Shown one piece after another: positions 51,180 through 59,268 of a stretch of 64,000 bases of DNA. Under the pieces are notes generated by a model. It made no database searches. It was not told the origin of the DNA and worked only from the letters and a program-made list of their open reading frames with translations. The translations under genes were made by a program, and so were the position numbers. The first letter of the stretch is position 1; every line of letters begins with the position of its first letter. This stretch comes from CAZNPH01 sp964574985 (lineage in GTDB: Bacteria > Bacteroidota > Bacteroidia > Bacteroidales > SM23-62): NCBI GenBank assembly GCA_964574985.1, contig CAZNPH010000010.1:55679-119678 (forward strand), written 5' to 3'.

Positions 51180-51252
51180 TGCCCCGTGGTGTAATTGGCA
51201 ACACGTCTGACTCTGGATCAGAAAAGTTCAGGTTCGAGCCCTGACGGGGCAG
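51180..51252 (+). tRNA. tRNA-Gln (anticodon CUG)
   Basis: A cloverleaf can be drawn by hand. Acceptor stem TGCCCCG (51180-51186) pairs with CGGGGCA (51245-51251), with discriminator G at 51252. The anticodon stem is TCTGA/TCAGA around loop CTCTGGA, giving anticodon CTG at 51213-51215. The T loop is TTCGAGC. CCA is not encoded. It reads CAG codons. Gene scraps lie on both sides, and the 3' end touches a truncated oxidoreductase reading frame, so it may be an integration site. Confidence 0.93.
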
Positions 51253-51253
51253 C

Positions 51254-51440
51254 TTATGAGGCCTGTATTGCACTGAACCTTGCTGGTTGACTCGTTCGTA
51301 CCCAAACGCTAACAGATGCCACATTGTATCGCAATTGTTTGATTGAATCCATAACAATTGTGACTGCCGTAACAGGAAGCCCGAGAGCAAAACGTATCAG
51401 GGTTGATGCATCCGCTTGCTTAGAACCATAGGAATGGGAA
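51254..51440 (-). pseudogene. Aldo/keto reductase C-terminal scrap
   Basis: On the minus strand, a reading of about 60 codons contains YGSKQADASTLIRFALGLPV, then TAVTIVMDSIKQLRYNVA. This resembles the end of aldo/keto reductases, where a helix before a (S/T)xVIxG(M/A)xSxExLxxNV motif closes the barrel. The reading ends at 51254-51256, two bases from the tRNA 3' end. No upstream part of the gene exists, because the glycosidase gene ends at 51448. The family call is from pattern memory. Confidence 0.45.
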
Positions 51441-51447
51441 AATGAAG

Positions 51448-53610
51448 TTACACCAGATCTATTCCAATTATCTCATGATCAAGGATATTGGGTACTTCCA
51501 GTGTAATCTTGCCTTCGCTGTATTCATAAGACGGTACCTGTCCGCTTACCAGCAGTTGAATTTTCCCGGCTTTCACGTCACCAGGAATCTTAATGCTTAC
51601 TTCCAGGCTTACCGGATAGAACTTCCGGAATGGTCCCTTCATCATATGGGGGTTGGTGAGGTTTACCAAATGGATCGTCATAGAGTGTGCCTGGCGCCAA
51701 GTAGTAATATCAATTATCCCGGGGCCTTTTACCTTTACGACAGGCTCCTCATTCAGTGCCCACCGGATGGTATTCCGTATAAGCCTGCCGTGATCCGTAC
51801 TCATGACCTGCCAGAACGAACGGTCGATATCACCCGGGAACCATGCTATACGGCCCTTTCCCGTATCGTTCAGGTAGATTCCCCGGATATCAGTATCCGG
51901 AATGCGGGGATAAACATGCTCCATTGGCAGGTCGGGATAGCCAGGGATAAGCGTTACCGGAAGGGGGAGGGATGATGTTGATTTTACCTTTACCATATGG
52001 ATTGTATTGATGATCCTGTAGGCATCTTCCAGTCCCTTGAGTACCGGATGGAACCGGTTATTTTCCGAGTCGCGTTGTAACCGGAGGTAGCTGTTCTTCA
52101 TCGGTCCCTCAACACCCCCGTCATAGGATGCGCCGAACAGGTCGGCAAGACCGAAATCCTTTCGCCTGTTACCATCCTGGTCATACAGCGAAGTTTCGAA
52201 GGTAGCAACCAGACTTCCACCGTCATACACAAATCTCCTCAGCTGATCGCATTGCTCATCGGATAGTGTGGCAATATTCGGCAGAACAAGCAATCTGTAA
52301 GGCTGGATGTGTTCAGCGTCCATCATCCGGTCATTGACCATCTCGAAGGGAATCCGGGATTCGATCAGGGCCTGGTACAACCCCATGGCATGATCCCTGT
52401 TGTTCTTCTGCCAGCTTTCGGTACCATAATGACCAGTCCCTTCGGAAAAGACCAAGGCAACCCGAGCCATTGGGGCCGTGTTCCTCAGGTATTTTTCGTT
52501 CCTGTAATGAACCTGGTATATCTTATCCACCGTATTTAGCCACCGCCTGTCGTAAAGTACACCGGAGAATTTTGTGAACCAGGGGCGCATCCCGTTAGCG
52601 GTTCCTTCAGCGACCCATATTCTTATTTCTTCTTCCCTCTGTACCGAATCCTTCCAACGGTATGGTTCCGTCAGCCCGACACTGAAAATCCCTCCCAGAG
52701 GTTTCATCCCTATAGAAGCTCTTAATTCTTTGGCCCGCATGCCGTTATACCATGGCATCATGTAGCCTCTTCTGCCCTGAAAATCAGTAAAAACGATATC
52801 GGAAAGCTGGCCTGTGATCACCTTGTCGGGAAATCCGTTCGGGATAAACCGTGAAGAGGGGTTCTTATCCCGGATCACACCGTCCCACAGGAGCCAGAGC
52901 TCCCTCAGGCGCTCGATCCTCCACTTGGAGTATTTCTGGTAAACCGGATCGGTTCGGTCACTGGTGCGCGGAAGGTCCAGTCCCGAATGCTCCCTGAAAT
53001 TGCGCCGGCAATGTTCGCAATAACATATGCCGTGGCCTGCCCAACGGTTTGAGAAAATGCCATCGGGCTGGTACCTTTCCATGATCTCCTCATGGATGGA
53101 TGTCATGAATTCAAAATTATACGGACCCAGGGCGCAGGTTACCCAGAGTTCAGGGTTGGCCCAGTGACAACGCTTTTTTCCCTCCTCGGTCACTGCAATC
53201 CAGTCAGGATGTGCATCATAAACGTTCTGCCAGGTCGCATGGGGATCGGTCCGTGCAATAACGGACATGCCCATTTTCCTGCAACCTTTCACAAGGTATC
53301 CGAAAGGATCTGAATCGCCCAGCCAGTCGCTCCGGTGGTGCATAGGGATATCAGTCGGATAATAGGCCACCACACCCCCGGCGCTCAGGGTGACTCCATC
53401 GGCATGGATCTGTTCGAAATACCCGAGCCAGAAATCGGGATCGAACGAACCCGGATCGTTTTCCACCAGGGTAAGCTGCGCCCACCGCATCGGGCGATCG
53501 AACCACGAACCTTCCCTGACAAATCTCTTGCCTTCAAACAATGAGGGGGAAGTTATCGCATATGCTCCCGCCATAACCGAGGTAGACTTTATGAAATTTC
53601 TTCTGTTCAT
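51448..53610 (-). CDS. Glycosidase-like protein with beta-galactosidase-trimerisation-type domain, Tat leader
   Basis: A 720-residue protein. The leader MNRRNFIKSTSVMAGAYAIT is a twin-arginine (RRNFIK) signal. Residues about 40-390 look like a TIM-barrel of the hypothetical glycosyl hydrolase/GH-A-like type (YFEQIHADGVTLSAGGVVAYYPTD; YQPDGIFSNRWAGHGICYCEHCRRNF, with a CxxC pair). The next 200 residues match a GH42-type trimerisation domain (ALIESRIPFEMVNDRMMD, YRLLVLPNIATLSDEQ, FVYDGGSLVATFETSLYD). Fucosidase- or galactosidase-related activity is possible, but the catalytic acids cannot be assigned by eye. It is the first gene left of the AT-rich metal cluster and the nearest intact gene to tRNA-Gln. 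Confidence 0.72.
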   Translation of the reverse strand: MNRRNFIKSTSVMAGAYAITSPSLFEGKRFVREGSWFDRPMRWAQLTLVENDPGSFDPDFWLGYFEQIHADGVTLSAGGVVAYYPTDIPMHHRSDWLGDSDPFGYLVKGCRKMGMSVIARTDPHATWQNVYDAHPDWIAVTEEGKKRCHWANPELWVTCALGPYNFEFMTSIHEEIMERYQPDGIFSNRWAGHGICYCEHCRRNFREHSGLDLPRTSDRTDPVYQKYSKWRIERLRELWLLWDGVIRDKNPSSRFIPNGFPDKVITGQLSDIVFTDFQGRRGYMMPWYNGMRAKELRASIGMKPLGGIFSVGLTEPYRWKDSVQREEEIRIWVAEGTANGMRPWFTKFSGVLYDRRWLNTVDKIYQVHYRNEKYLRNTAPMARVALVFSEGTGHYGTESWQKNNRDHAMGLYQALIESRIPFEMVNDRMMDAEHIQPYRLLVLPNIATLSDEQCDQLRRFVYDGGSLVATFETSLYDQDGNRRKDFGLADLFGASYDGGVEGPMKNSYLRLQRDSENNRFHPVLKGLEDAYRIINTIHMVKVKSTSSLPLPVTLIPGYPDLPMEHVYPRIPDTDIRGIYLNDTGKGRIAWFPGDIDRSFWQVMSTDHGRLIRNTIRWALNEEPVVKVKGPGIIDITTWRQAHSMTIHLVNLTNPHMMKGPFRKFYPVSLEVSIKIPGDVKAGKIQLLVSGQVPSYEYSEGKITLEVPNILDHEIIGIDLV

Positions 53611-54040
53611 GATTTGTATATTTATTCAAAATCCCGATTCCTGACTGATTAAAATTAGGAGTTATATTCATAGACTCCAAAAAGTTCGTTGTATCTCAAA
53701 ATCAATTCTTCTTTTTAGTAATGTTCGGTTTTTTAATTTGTTGTCTTTTTTCAAGTATTTCTTCCCTTCTTCCAAAGTAAACATCATTAATCAACATGCA
53801 TAAAATGCCGATTTTTTAGGGTAATATTTTTGTTTATGTATTTTTGTGCCAACGAATATATCCTCATGATTGATATATAAGTCTGCCATCTGCATACCCT
53901 TGAATACAAGGCTTCAGTTCAGGGTATTTGAATCGGCATCATTGATTGCAAGGGATAAAGAGATGTGGATTTACGGGGGAATATTTGAAAAAGTTTCTCG
54001 GGCAGGATATTTATTCAAAATCCCGTTTTAATGAAATGAT
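53611..54040. other. AT-rich intergenic region bounded by a 19-bp direct repeat
   Basis: A 430-base gap without a gene. ATATTTATTCAAAATCCCG occurs at 53618-53636 and identically at 54007-54025, close to both ends. Two TATTTTTG promoter-like boxes (53825-53832 and 53839-53846) lie inside, but no nearby gene starts at a normal distance. The left copy overlaps the glycosidase leader region. Confidence 0.6.
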
Positions 54041-54613
54041 ATGCATGTTTTGAATATAAAAAACATGGTCTGTCCCCGTTGCATAAAAGTGGTCGGGGAG
54101 GAGATGGAGAAATTAGGGTTCAGGGTACTGTCAATCAAACTGGGTGAGGTAGTATTGGATTCCGAACCCGGCAAAACACAATTAGAACAAATAAAAAAGG
54201 CGCTTGAAAAGAATGGGTTTGAATTATTAAGTGACCGGAAAAGCAAAATAATCACCAGAATCAAAACAGAGATTATTAATACTATCCATTACCAGGAAAA
54301 TGAACCGGCAACTGATAAACTGTCCTCTTGGCTTTCAGGTTCCCTGGGACATGATTATTCCTATCTGAGTAAATTGTTTTCAAATGTTGAAGGAATATCG
54401 ATCGAACGGTTTGTAATCCTGCAAAAAATTGAAAAGGTAAAAGAACTGCTCATCTATGATGAACTGTCGGTCAGTCAGATTGCTTATCAACTGGGCTATA
54501 GCAGCAGCCAGCATCTTTCCGCGCAGTTTAAGAGTGTTACCGGCCTGACGCCTTCTCAATTTAAAAAATCATCCGAACGGAGCAGGAAACCTCTGGATGA
54601 TATAAATGATTAA
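54041..54613 (+). CDS. AraC-family regulator with N-terminal HMA metal-binding domain
   Basis: A 190-residue regulator. Residues 1-65 form a ferredoxin-like heavy-metal-associated fold with the metal motif MVCPRC (C11, C14). Residues about 95-180 are an AraC-type double helix-turn-helix (LSVSQIAYQLGYSSSQHLSAQFKSVTGLTPSQFK). It is small because the usual cupin sensor is replaced by the HMA domain, a design I know from Bacteroidota metal-response loci. The copper P-type ATPase and metal-binding proteins immediately downstream are its likely targets, with copper or a similar soft metal as the likely signal. Confidence 0.85.
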   Translation: MHVLNIKNMVCPRCIKVVGEEMEKLGFRVLSIKLGEVVLDSEPGKTQLEQIKKALEKNGFELLSDRKSKIITRIKTEIINTIHYQENEPATDKLSSWLSGSLGHDYSYLSKLFSNVEGISIERFVILQKIEKVKELLIYDELSVSQIAYQLGYSSSQHLSAQFKSVTGLTPSQFKKSSERSRKPLDDIND

Positions 54614-54786
54614 GTAAGCATTTCAGGGTTGTGACCAGGTGGATACCTGAAAGAGGAGGTTGTTGCCTCTATTGTTCATGCGGGTCGGTGACGTGCCTGC
54701 CTGTTCAAATAAAGGAACAGACATAATTATATACATCTTTTCCAGAACTTTACACTTATCATTCCTTTTGATGCCATACTTTCGTA

Positions 54787-54927
54787 ATGAAAAATTATTC
54801 AAAGATGATAAGAAAAGCCGGTTATATTATGCCTTCTGCCCTGTTAATTATTACGACAACCGGATGGGCTGTCTCCAGGCATTATTGCGGTTCTGACTTT
54901 CGTTCCGTATTCCCGGTTGATGTGTAA
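54787..54927 (+). pseudogene. Truncated HYC_CC_PP-type small exported protein
   Basis: 46 codons: a hydrophobic leader, then VSRHYCGSDFRSVFPVDV and a stop. The motif HYCG after a leader is the first half of the HYC_CC_PP family found beside copper and heavy-metal genes. In frame after the stop follow QLSCCHSV, which could be the CC element. So the gene looks interrupted by a premature TAA (54925-54927) and decay. Confidence 0.45.
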
Positions 54928-54935
54928 CAATTATC

Positions 54936-55103
54936 ATGCTGTCATTCGGTGTGAAATTGCTATTAGACCCGAAAGCAAAGTTTTCAGCTAATTCCTGTGC
55001 GCTTGAGGATGGTATTCCGGATAAGGATGGAATTTGCTCCAGATGCCAATTAAAAGATCCAGCCGATTGCCCTGATAAAAAGGATAACCAGATAAAAAAA
55101 TAA
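54936..55103 (+). CDS. Small cysteine-rich open frame of unknown function
   Basis: 55 codons with CxxC and single cysteines in its second half (DGICSRCQLKDPADCPDKK), a pattern that could bind a metal. It starts with no clear leader and no good ribosome-binding site, so translation is uncertain. The frame may be part of the decayed HYC_CC_PP gene region, or an independent small metal-binding protein. Apart from this and the HYC fragment, the gap 54614-55180 shows nothing recognisable. Confidence 0.3.
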   Translation: MLSFGVKLLLDPKAKFSANSCALEDGIPDKDGICSRCQLKDPADCPDKKDNQIKK

Positions 55104-55180
55104 GTAATTGTATATAAAAAATGTCAGAATGATTTTTATAAGAATTGAAAAGTATTATTAGCAATTAAAATCAAATAATC

Positions 55181-55402
55181 ATGTGGCACGGAAATTTACA
55201 TGGATTTGGAATGGGATGGGGCTGGATTTCCGGCCTTATCATCCTCGCGATCATCATTTGGTTGGTTATCAGGATTGTTAATCAAAATACCAGCCAGAAA
55301 CAAACAGACAGAAGGTCTGCCCTTAATATCTTAAAAGAAAGGTATGCCCGGGGTGAGATCAGCAAAGAAGAATATGAAGAAAAAAAGAAAGACATTTTAT
55401 AG
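55181..55402 (+). CDS. Small membrane protein with SHOCT domain
   Basis: 73 residues. An N-terminal stretch rich in H, W, G and M (MWHGNLHGFGMGWGW) is followed by one membrane helix (about 16-32) and a C-terminal SHOCT module (LNILKERYARGEISKEEYEEKKKDI). SHOCT modules occur at the ends of many membrane proteins, with unknown role. The His/Met-rich outer tail beside a copper ATPase suggests metal contact, which is inference. Its TAG ends 16 bases before the ATPase start, so the two are probably one operon. Confidence 0.85.
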   Translation: MWHGNLHGFGMGWGWISGLIILAIIIWLVIRIVNQNTSQKQTDRRSALNILKERYARGEISKEEYEEKKKDIL

Positions 55403-55418
55403 ATCTTAACAATTAGTG

Positions 55419-57548
55419 ATGGTGGAAACGGCTGAAAAATACTATTGTCCCATGAAGTGTGAAGGGGACAAGACATACGAAAAGCCGGGTGATTGCCCTA
55501 AATGCGGTATGGACCTGGTTCCTGAAAAGGTCAAAGAAACCAGCAAGGAAGAAAAATCCTACAGAAGGATGGCAAAAAAATTCTGGGTTGCCCTGGCTCT
55601 GAGTATCCCGGTATTTGTAATTGCCATGTCGGAATTTTTCCCTTTTCTGCATTTAGATTCCATTGCGACAAAAAAAAACTGGGACTGGATAGAATTTGTC
55701 CTGGCTGCTCCCGTGGTATTCTACTCAGGCCGGGATTTCTTTAAGCGTGGATGGAGTTCCATACGCCGCCGGACGCCGAATATGTGGACATTGATCTCCA
55801 TCGGTGTGGGGGCTGCATATTTATTCAGTGTATTCGGACTTGTGTTCCCGGGTATATTCCCTTTCCAGTTCAAAGATGAACAGGGAAACGTGCATCTGTA
55901 TTTCGAGACCGCAGCAGTCATTCTCACCCTTGTCTTATTGGGCCAGGTACTGGAATTAAGGGCACACAGCAGGACCAGTTCCGCCATCAAAGCCTTGCTG
56001 GATCTCGTGCCACCTGTGGCAAGGGTAATCCGCAACGGGCAGGAAGAAGAATTATCCCTCGAAGAAGTACAGGTCGGCGATATGCTCAGGGTAAGGCCCG
56101 GTGAGAAAATCCCTGTTGACGGAATGATCACCGAAGGAACCGCTGTTATTGATGAGAGCATGATCACCGGAGAACCGGTGCCTACTGATAAATCTAACCA
56201 GGATAAAGTGACCGGAGGGACCATTAACGGAAAAACTTCCTTTAAAATGAAAGCAGAAAAGGTAGGTTCAGATACCCTGCTTTCACAGATCATTGATATG
56301 GTGAATGAGGCAAGCCGCTCCCGGGCTCCCATACAAAAACTGGCCGACATTGTGGCAAGGTACTTTGTCCAGATCGTTATAGCCGTGGCTCTTGTCACAT
56401 TTGCCATCTGGGCTGTCTGGGGTCCTGAACCGGCATATGTGTATGCGTTTGTTAATGCTGTTGCTGTTTTAATCATAGCCTGTCCCTGTGCACTCGGTCT
56501 GGCTACTCCCATGTCGGTTATGGTGGGCGTGGGCCGAGGTGCCCAGGCCGGTGTACTGGTTAAGGATGCACGTGCCATCGAGGAGATGAACAAGGTGGAT
56601 ATCCTCATCATCGATAAAACAGGTACCATCACTGAAGGCAAACCGGCATTGAAGGGCTATAAATCTTTCGGTGACCTGAGTGATAAAGATGTGCTAAAGC
56701 TGGCAGCCTCGGTGGATATGAACAGTGAACACCCGGTTGCGGAAGCTATTGTAAAAGGAGCAAGAAATAAAAAAGTTGAATTCCTTGATCTTGATGGCTT
56801 CGAATCGGTTACGGGTAAAGGTGTAAAGGCAGTTTACCAGGGGAAAAGGATCGGGCTGGGAAATCAGCGGTTGGTTGAGGATTTCAAAGCCTCTTCCGGG
56901 AGTGGAGTGGTGAAACAAACAGAAAAATGGCAGCTAAACGGACAAACAGTGCTTTCCTTGATAGTGGAGGATAAGTTGGAGGGTATGGTAAGTGTTGCCG
57001 ATACCATAAAGGATACTTCTGCCAAAGCGATAAGATCATTGCAAAAAATGGGAGTAAAGGTTCACATGCTGACCGGGGATAACAGGTTTACTGCTAAGGC
57101 TGTAACTGAAGAATTGCAACTGGATGGTTATATGGCTGATTGTTTACCCGAGGATAAATACAATAAGGTAAGGGAACTGCAGCAGCAAGGACATATTGTG
57201 GCCATGGCAGGCGATGGTATCAACGATGCCCCTGCCATTGCACTGGCAAACATTGGAATTGCCATGGGAACAGGAACCGATATTGCCATGCAGAGCGCCG
57301 AAATTACGCTGGTAAAAGGTGACCTGAATGGTATTGTACGGGCCCGGGAACTGAGCGGGAAAGTAATGCGGAACATCAGGCAAAACCTGTTTTTTGCTTT
57401 TATTTACAATACTCTTGGTGTGCCCGTTGCTGCCGGGATCCTGTATCCTGTGTTCGGACTCCTGCTCAGTCCGGTCATTGCAGCTGCTGCCATGAGTTTC
57501 AGTTCGGTATCGGTTATTTTAAACGCATTGCGATTAAGAAAACAATAG
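55419..57548 (+). CDS. copA: Heavy-metal (probably copper) translocating P1B-type ATPase
   Basis: 709 residues. The N-terminus holds a heavy-metal-binding domain of the YHCPMH type (YYCPMKC...CPKCGMDL; C10, C14, C26, C29) instead of ferredoxin-like HMA domains. About eight membrane helices are present. CPC at residue 355 (IIACPCALGLATP) is the copper/silver translocation site. D399 in DKTGTITEG is phosphorylated. SEHPVAEAI, MLTGDN and GDGINDAPA complete the P1B set. The ion is exported from the cytoplasm with ATP. GTG at 55416 is an alternative start. Located after the AraC-HMA regulator and before DUF302 and HMA proteins. Cu(I) is the best guess. Confidence 0.93.
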   Translation: MVETAEKYYCPMKCEGDKTYEKPGDCPKCGMDLVPEKVKETSKEEKSYRRMAKKFWVALALSIPVFVIAMSEFFPFLHLDSIATKKNWDWIEFVLAAPVVFYSGRDFFKRGWSSIRRRTPNMWTLISIGVGAAYLFSVFGLVFPGIFPFQFKDEQGNVHLYFETAAVILTLVLLGQVLELRAHSRTSSAIKALLDLVPPVARVIRNGQEEELSLEEVQVGDMLRVRPGEKIPVDGMITEGTAVIDESMITGEPVPTDKSNQDKVTGGTINGKTSFKMKAEKVGSDTLLSQIIDMVNEASRSRAPIQKLADIVARYFVQIVIAVALVTFAIWAVWGPEPAYVYAFVNAVAVLIIACPCALGLATPMSVMVGVGRGAQAGVLVKDARAIEEMNKVDILIIDKTGTITEGKPALKGYKSFGDLSDKDVLKLAASVDMNSEHPVAEAIVKGARNKKVEFLDLDGFESVTGKGVKAVYQGKRIGLGNQRLVEDFKASSGSGVVKQTEKWQLNGQTVLSLIVEDKLEGMVSVADTIKDTSAKAIRSLQKMGVKVHMLTGDNRFTAKAVTEELQLDGYMADCLPEDKYNKVRELQQQGHIVAMAGDGINDAPAIALANIGIAMGTGTDIAMQSAEITLVKGDLNGIVRARELSGKVMRNIRQNLFFAFIYNTLGVPVAAGILYPVFGLLLSPVIAAAAMSFSSVSVILNALRLRKQ

Positions 57549-57648
57549 TCGGAACACAGTGATCGAAAAAGCATCGTTCGGAAAATGAAAAGAAGGTTTT
57601 ATTAATCATAGCATGAACAAAAAATTTTAAATATAAAAATCATCAAAA

Positions 57649-58035
57649 ATGGAGTATTACATAAGCATGACAATTAAAGGCACTTTTGACGAATCCATCC
57701 GGAAAGTCAGGGAAGCTCTGCAAGGTGAGGGTTTCGGGGTGTTGACCGAAATTGATATAAAAGAAAAGTTAAAGGAAAAACTGGATGTAGATTTCCGGAA
57801 ATACAAAATCCCTGGAGCCTGCAATCCACCATACGCTCATAAGGCCCTTCTGCTGGAAGATAAAATTGGGGTCATGTTGCCCTGCAACGTGATTGTCCAG
57901 GAAAGAGATGAGGATAATATTGAAGTGGCTGCCGTTGATCCTGCTGCTTCGATGATTGCAGTCACTAATCCGGAACTCGTTTCAATCGCGAATGAAATTA
58001 AAAAGAAATTAATAGCAGTCATTGATTCACTGTGA
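57649..58035 (+). CDS. DUF302 family protein
   Basis: 128 residues, a full-length DUF302 domain: the opening TIKGTFDESIRKVREALQGEGFGVLTEID and the core KIPGACNPPYAHKALLLEDKIGVMLPCNVIVQE are characteristic. The function is not established. The genes are often beside copper or thiol-redox genes, as here, and the conserved cysteines in GACNPP and LPCNV could bind metal or a thiol. It lies 100 bases downstream of the ATPase, probably in the same operon or under a weak own promoter. Confidence 0.9.
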   Translation: MEYYISMTIKGTFDESIRKVREALQGEGFGVLTEIDIKEKLKEKLDVDFRKYKIPGACNPPYAHKALLLEDKIGVMLPCNVIVQERDEDNIEVAAVDPAASMIAVTNPELVSIANEIKKKLIAVIDSL

Positions 58036-58106
58036 CGAACAGGTGAATCCTGCTGTATCTGCGAATATTAAAACAACTGTATTATTAACCTTATAATTGA
58101 AATGTT

Positions 58107-58460
58107 ATGAAAAGAATATTTTTCTCAACGGTATTGGTATTTATTGGATTTGTATTATCTCTGAATGCGCAGGATCTTACAATTGAAAAGTTTAAAGTGC
58201 ACGGAAATTGCGGAATGTGTGAAAAGCGTATTGAGGGTGCTGCCGGTTCAGTTGAGGGTGTGTCTTCATCCGACTGGGATAAACAGACAAAAATGATAAA
58301 AGTGTCATTCGATTCCACGAAGACGGACCTGAATAAAATACATATGGCTATTGCTGATGCGGGCCATGATACAGAAATGCACAAAGCAAACGATAATGTG
58401 TATAATAAACTTCCTGTCTGCTGTAAATATCCACGGATGAAAAAAGAAGGGGACCTGTAA
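58107..58460 (+). CDS. Periplasmic heavy-metal-associated (HMA) domain protein
   Basis: 117 residues. A signal peptide ends LSLNAQD (about residue 22). The HMA fold follows with the metal motif GNCGMCEKRIE (C35 and C38). A second cysteine pair (C105, C106 in PVCCKY) near the end could serve as an additional metal ligand or a disulfide. Likely a periplasmic metallochaperone for copper or a related metal. It lies about 70 bases after the DUF302 gene. The next 150 bases are intergenic and hold the YceI promoter. Confidence 0.88.
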   Translation: MKRIFFSTVLVFIGFVLSLNAQDLTIEKFKVHGNCGMCEKRIEGAAGSVEGVSSSDWDKQTKMIKVSFDSTKTDLNKIHMAIADAGHDTEMHKANDNVYNKLPVCCKYPRMKKEGDL

Positions 58461-58547
58461 AGAAGAAGAAGTAAAAAAAGGACACTCCTTTTCTTTGTGT
58501 CTATGGATACCGGTGAAAAGGACCGGATAGAAATGTAATTATATTTT

Positions 58548-58606
58548 TTTGTGTTTTAGACAACAAAATTAGTTTATATTTGTCCTATATAAATGATAGG
58601 ACAAAT
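58548..58606 (+). promoter_or_regulatory. YceI promoter with perfect 11-bp inverted-repeat operator
   Basis: TATATTTG (58575-58582) is the -7 box; TTTG at 58548-58551 may be the -33 element (23 bases apart). ATTTGTCCTAT (58578-58588) and ATAGGACAAAT (58596-58606) are exact complements with a 7-base spacer and cover the -7 box and start site. This is an ideal repressor position. Two Rrf2 regulators lie 2 kb downstream. Confidence 0.65.
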
Positions 58607-58618
58607 AGGATATTTTGA

Positions 58619-59236
58619 ATGATAACCATTAATAAAATCAGATTTTTAGTGACATTGATTATAGCTGCAACTGGATTGCAAGTAATTGATGCACAGAAAA
58701 ACTACAATTTAATCAGTGAAGAATCCTTGATTCAGATTACCGGGACTTCCACTGTTCATGATTGGGAAATGAAAGTTGAAGATCCTGAAGGAAAGGTAGT
58801 ATTTGCCATGAACAGGGACATTCTGGCCGGAATTCAAAACCTTCAGGTAATCATTGGATCCGGTAATATCAAAAGCGATTACCGGATTATGGACAATAAA
58901 ACGAGGAATGCCCTTTCTGCCGGGAAATATCCGGAAATAAAATTCAAACTGAACGATGTTAAGGATTTCAGGGCGGAAGGATCAGAAATTTCCGGAAAAG
59001 TCACGGGGACCCTTTTTGTTGCCGGTGTGACCCGGGTAATATCACTTCCTTTTTCGGGTGTAAGCCAGGGGAAAGGGATTAAAATATATGGTGAAAAAAA
59101 GCTCAACATGTCTGATTTCAATATCGAACCTCCGACAGCATTGCTCGGGGCACTTAAAACAGGAGATGCCATAAAGATAAATTTTGTGACAACCTGGAAA
59201 AAGTCAGGGGAGGTGAGTGCTTCCCTGAAGGATTAA
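58619..59236 (+). CDS. YceI family exported protein
   Basis: 205 residues. The signal peptide ends VIDAQ. The lipocalin-like YceI beta-barrel is recognisable by GTSTVHDWEM, NALSAGKYPEIKFKL, GTLFVAGVTRVISLPF and LNMSDFNIEPPTALLGALKTGDAIKINF. Family members bind isoprenoid-like lipids in the periplasm; functions vary. It starts 13 bases after a strong inverted-repeat operator. A second, broken YceI C-terminus lies at 60397-60531, so the locus once held two copies. Confidence 0.92.
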   Translation: MITINKIRFLVTLIIAATGLQVIDAQKNYNLISEESLIQITGTSTVHDWEMKVEDPEGKVVFAMNRDILAGIQNLQVIIGSGNIKSDYRIMDNKTRNALSAGKYPEIKFKLNDVKDFRAEGSEISGKVTGTLFVAGVTRVISLPFSGVSQGKGIKIYGEKKLNMSDFNIEPPTALLGALKTGDAIKINFVTTWKKSGEVSASLKD

Positions 59237-59268
59237 TTACTGACCGTTAATCTTATAATTTGATTAAA

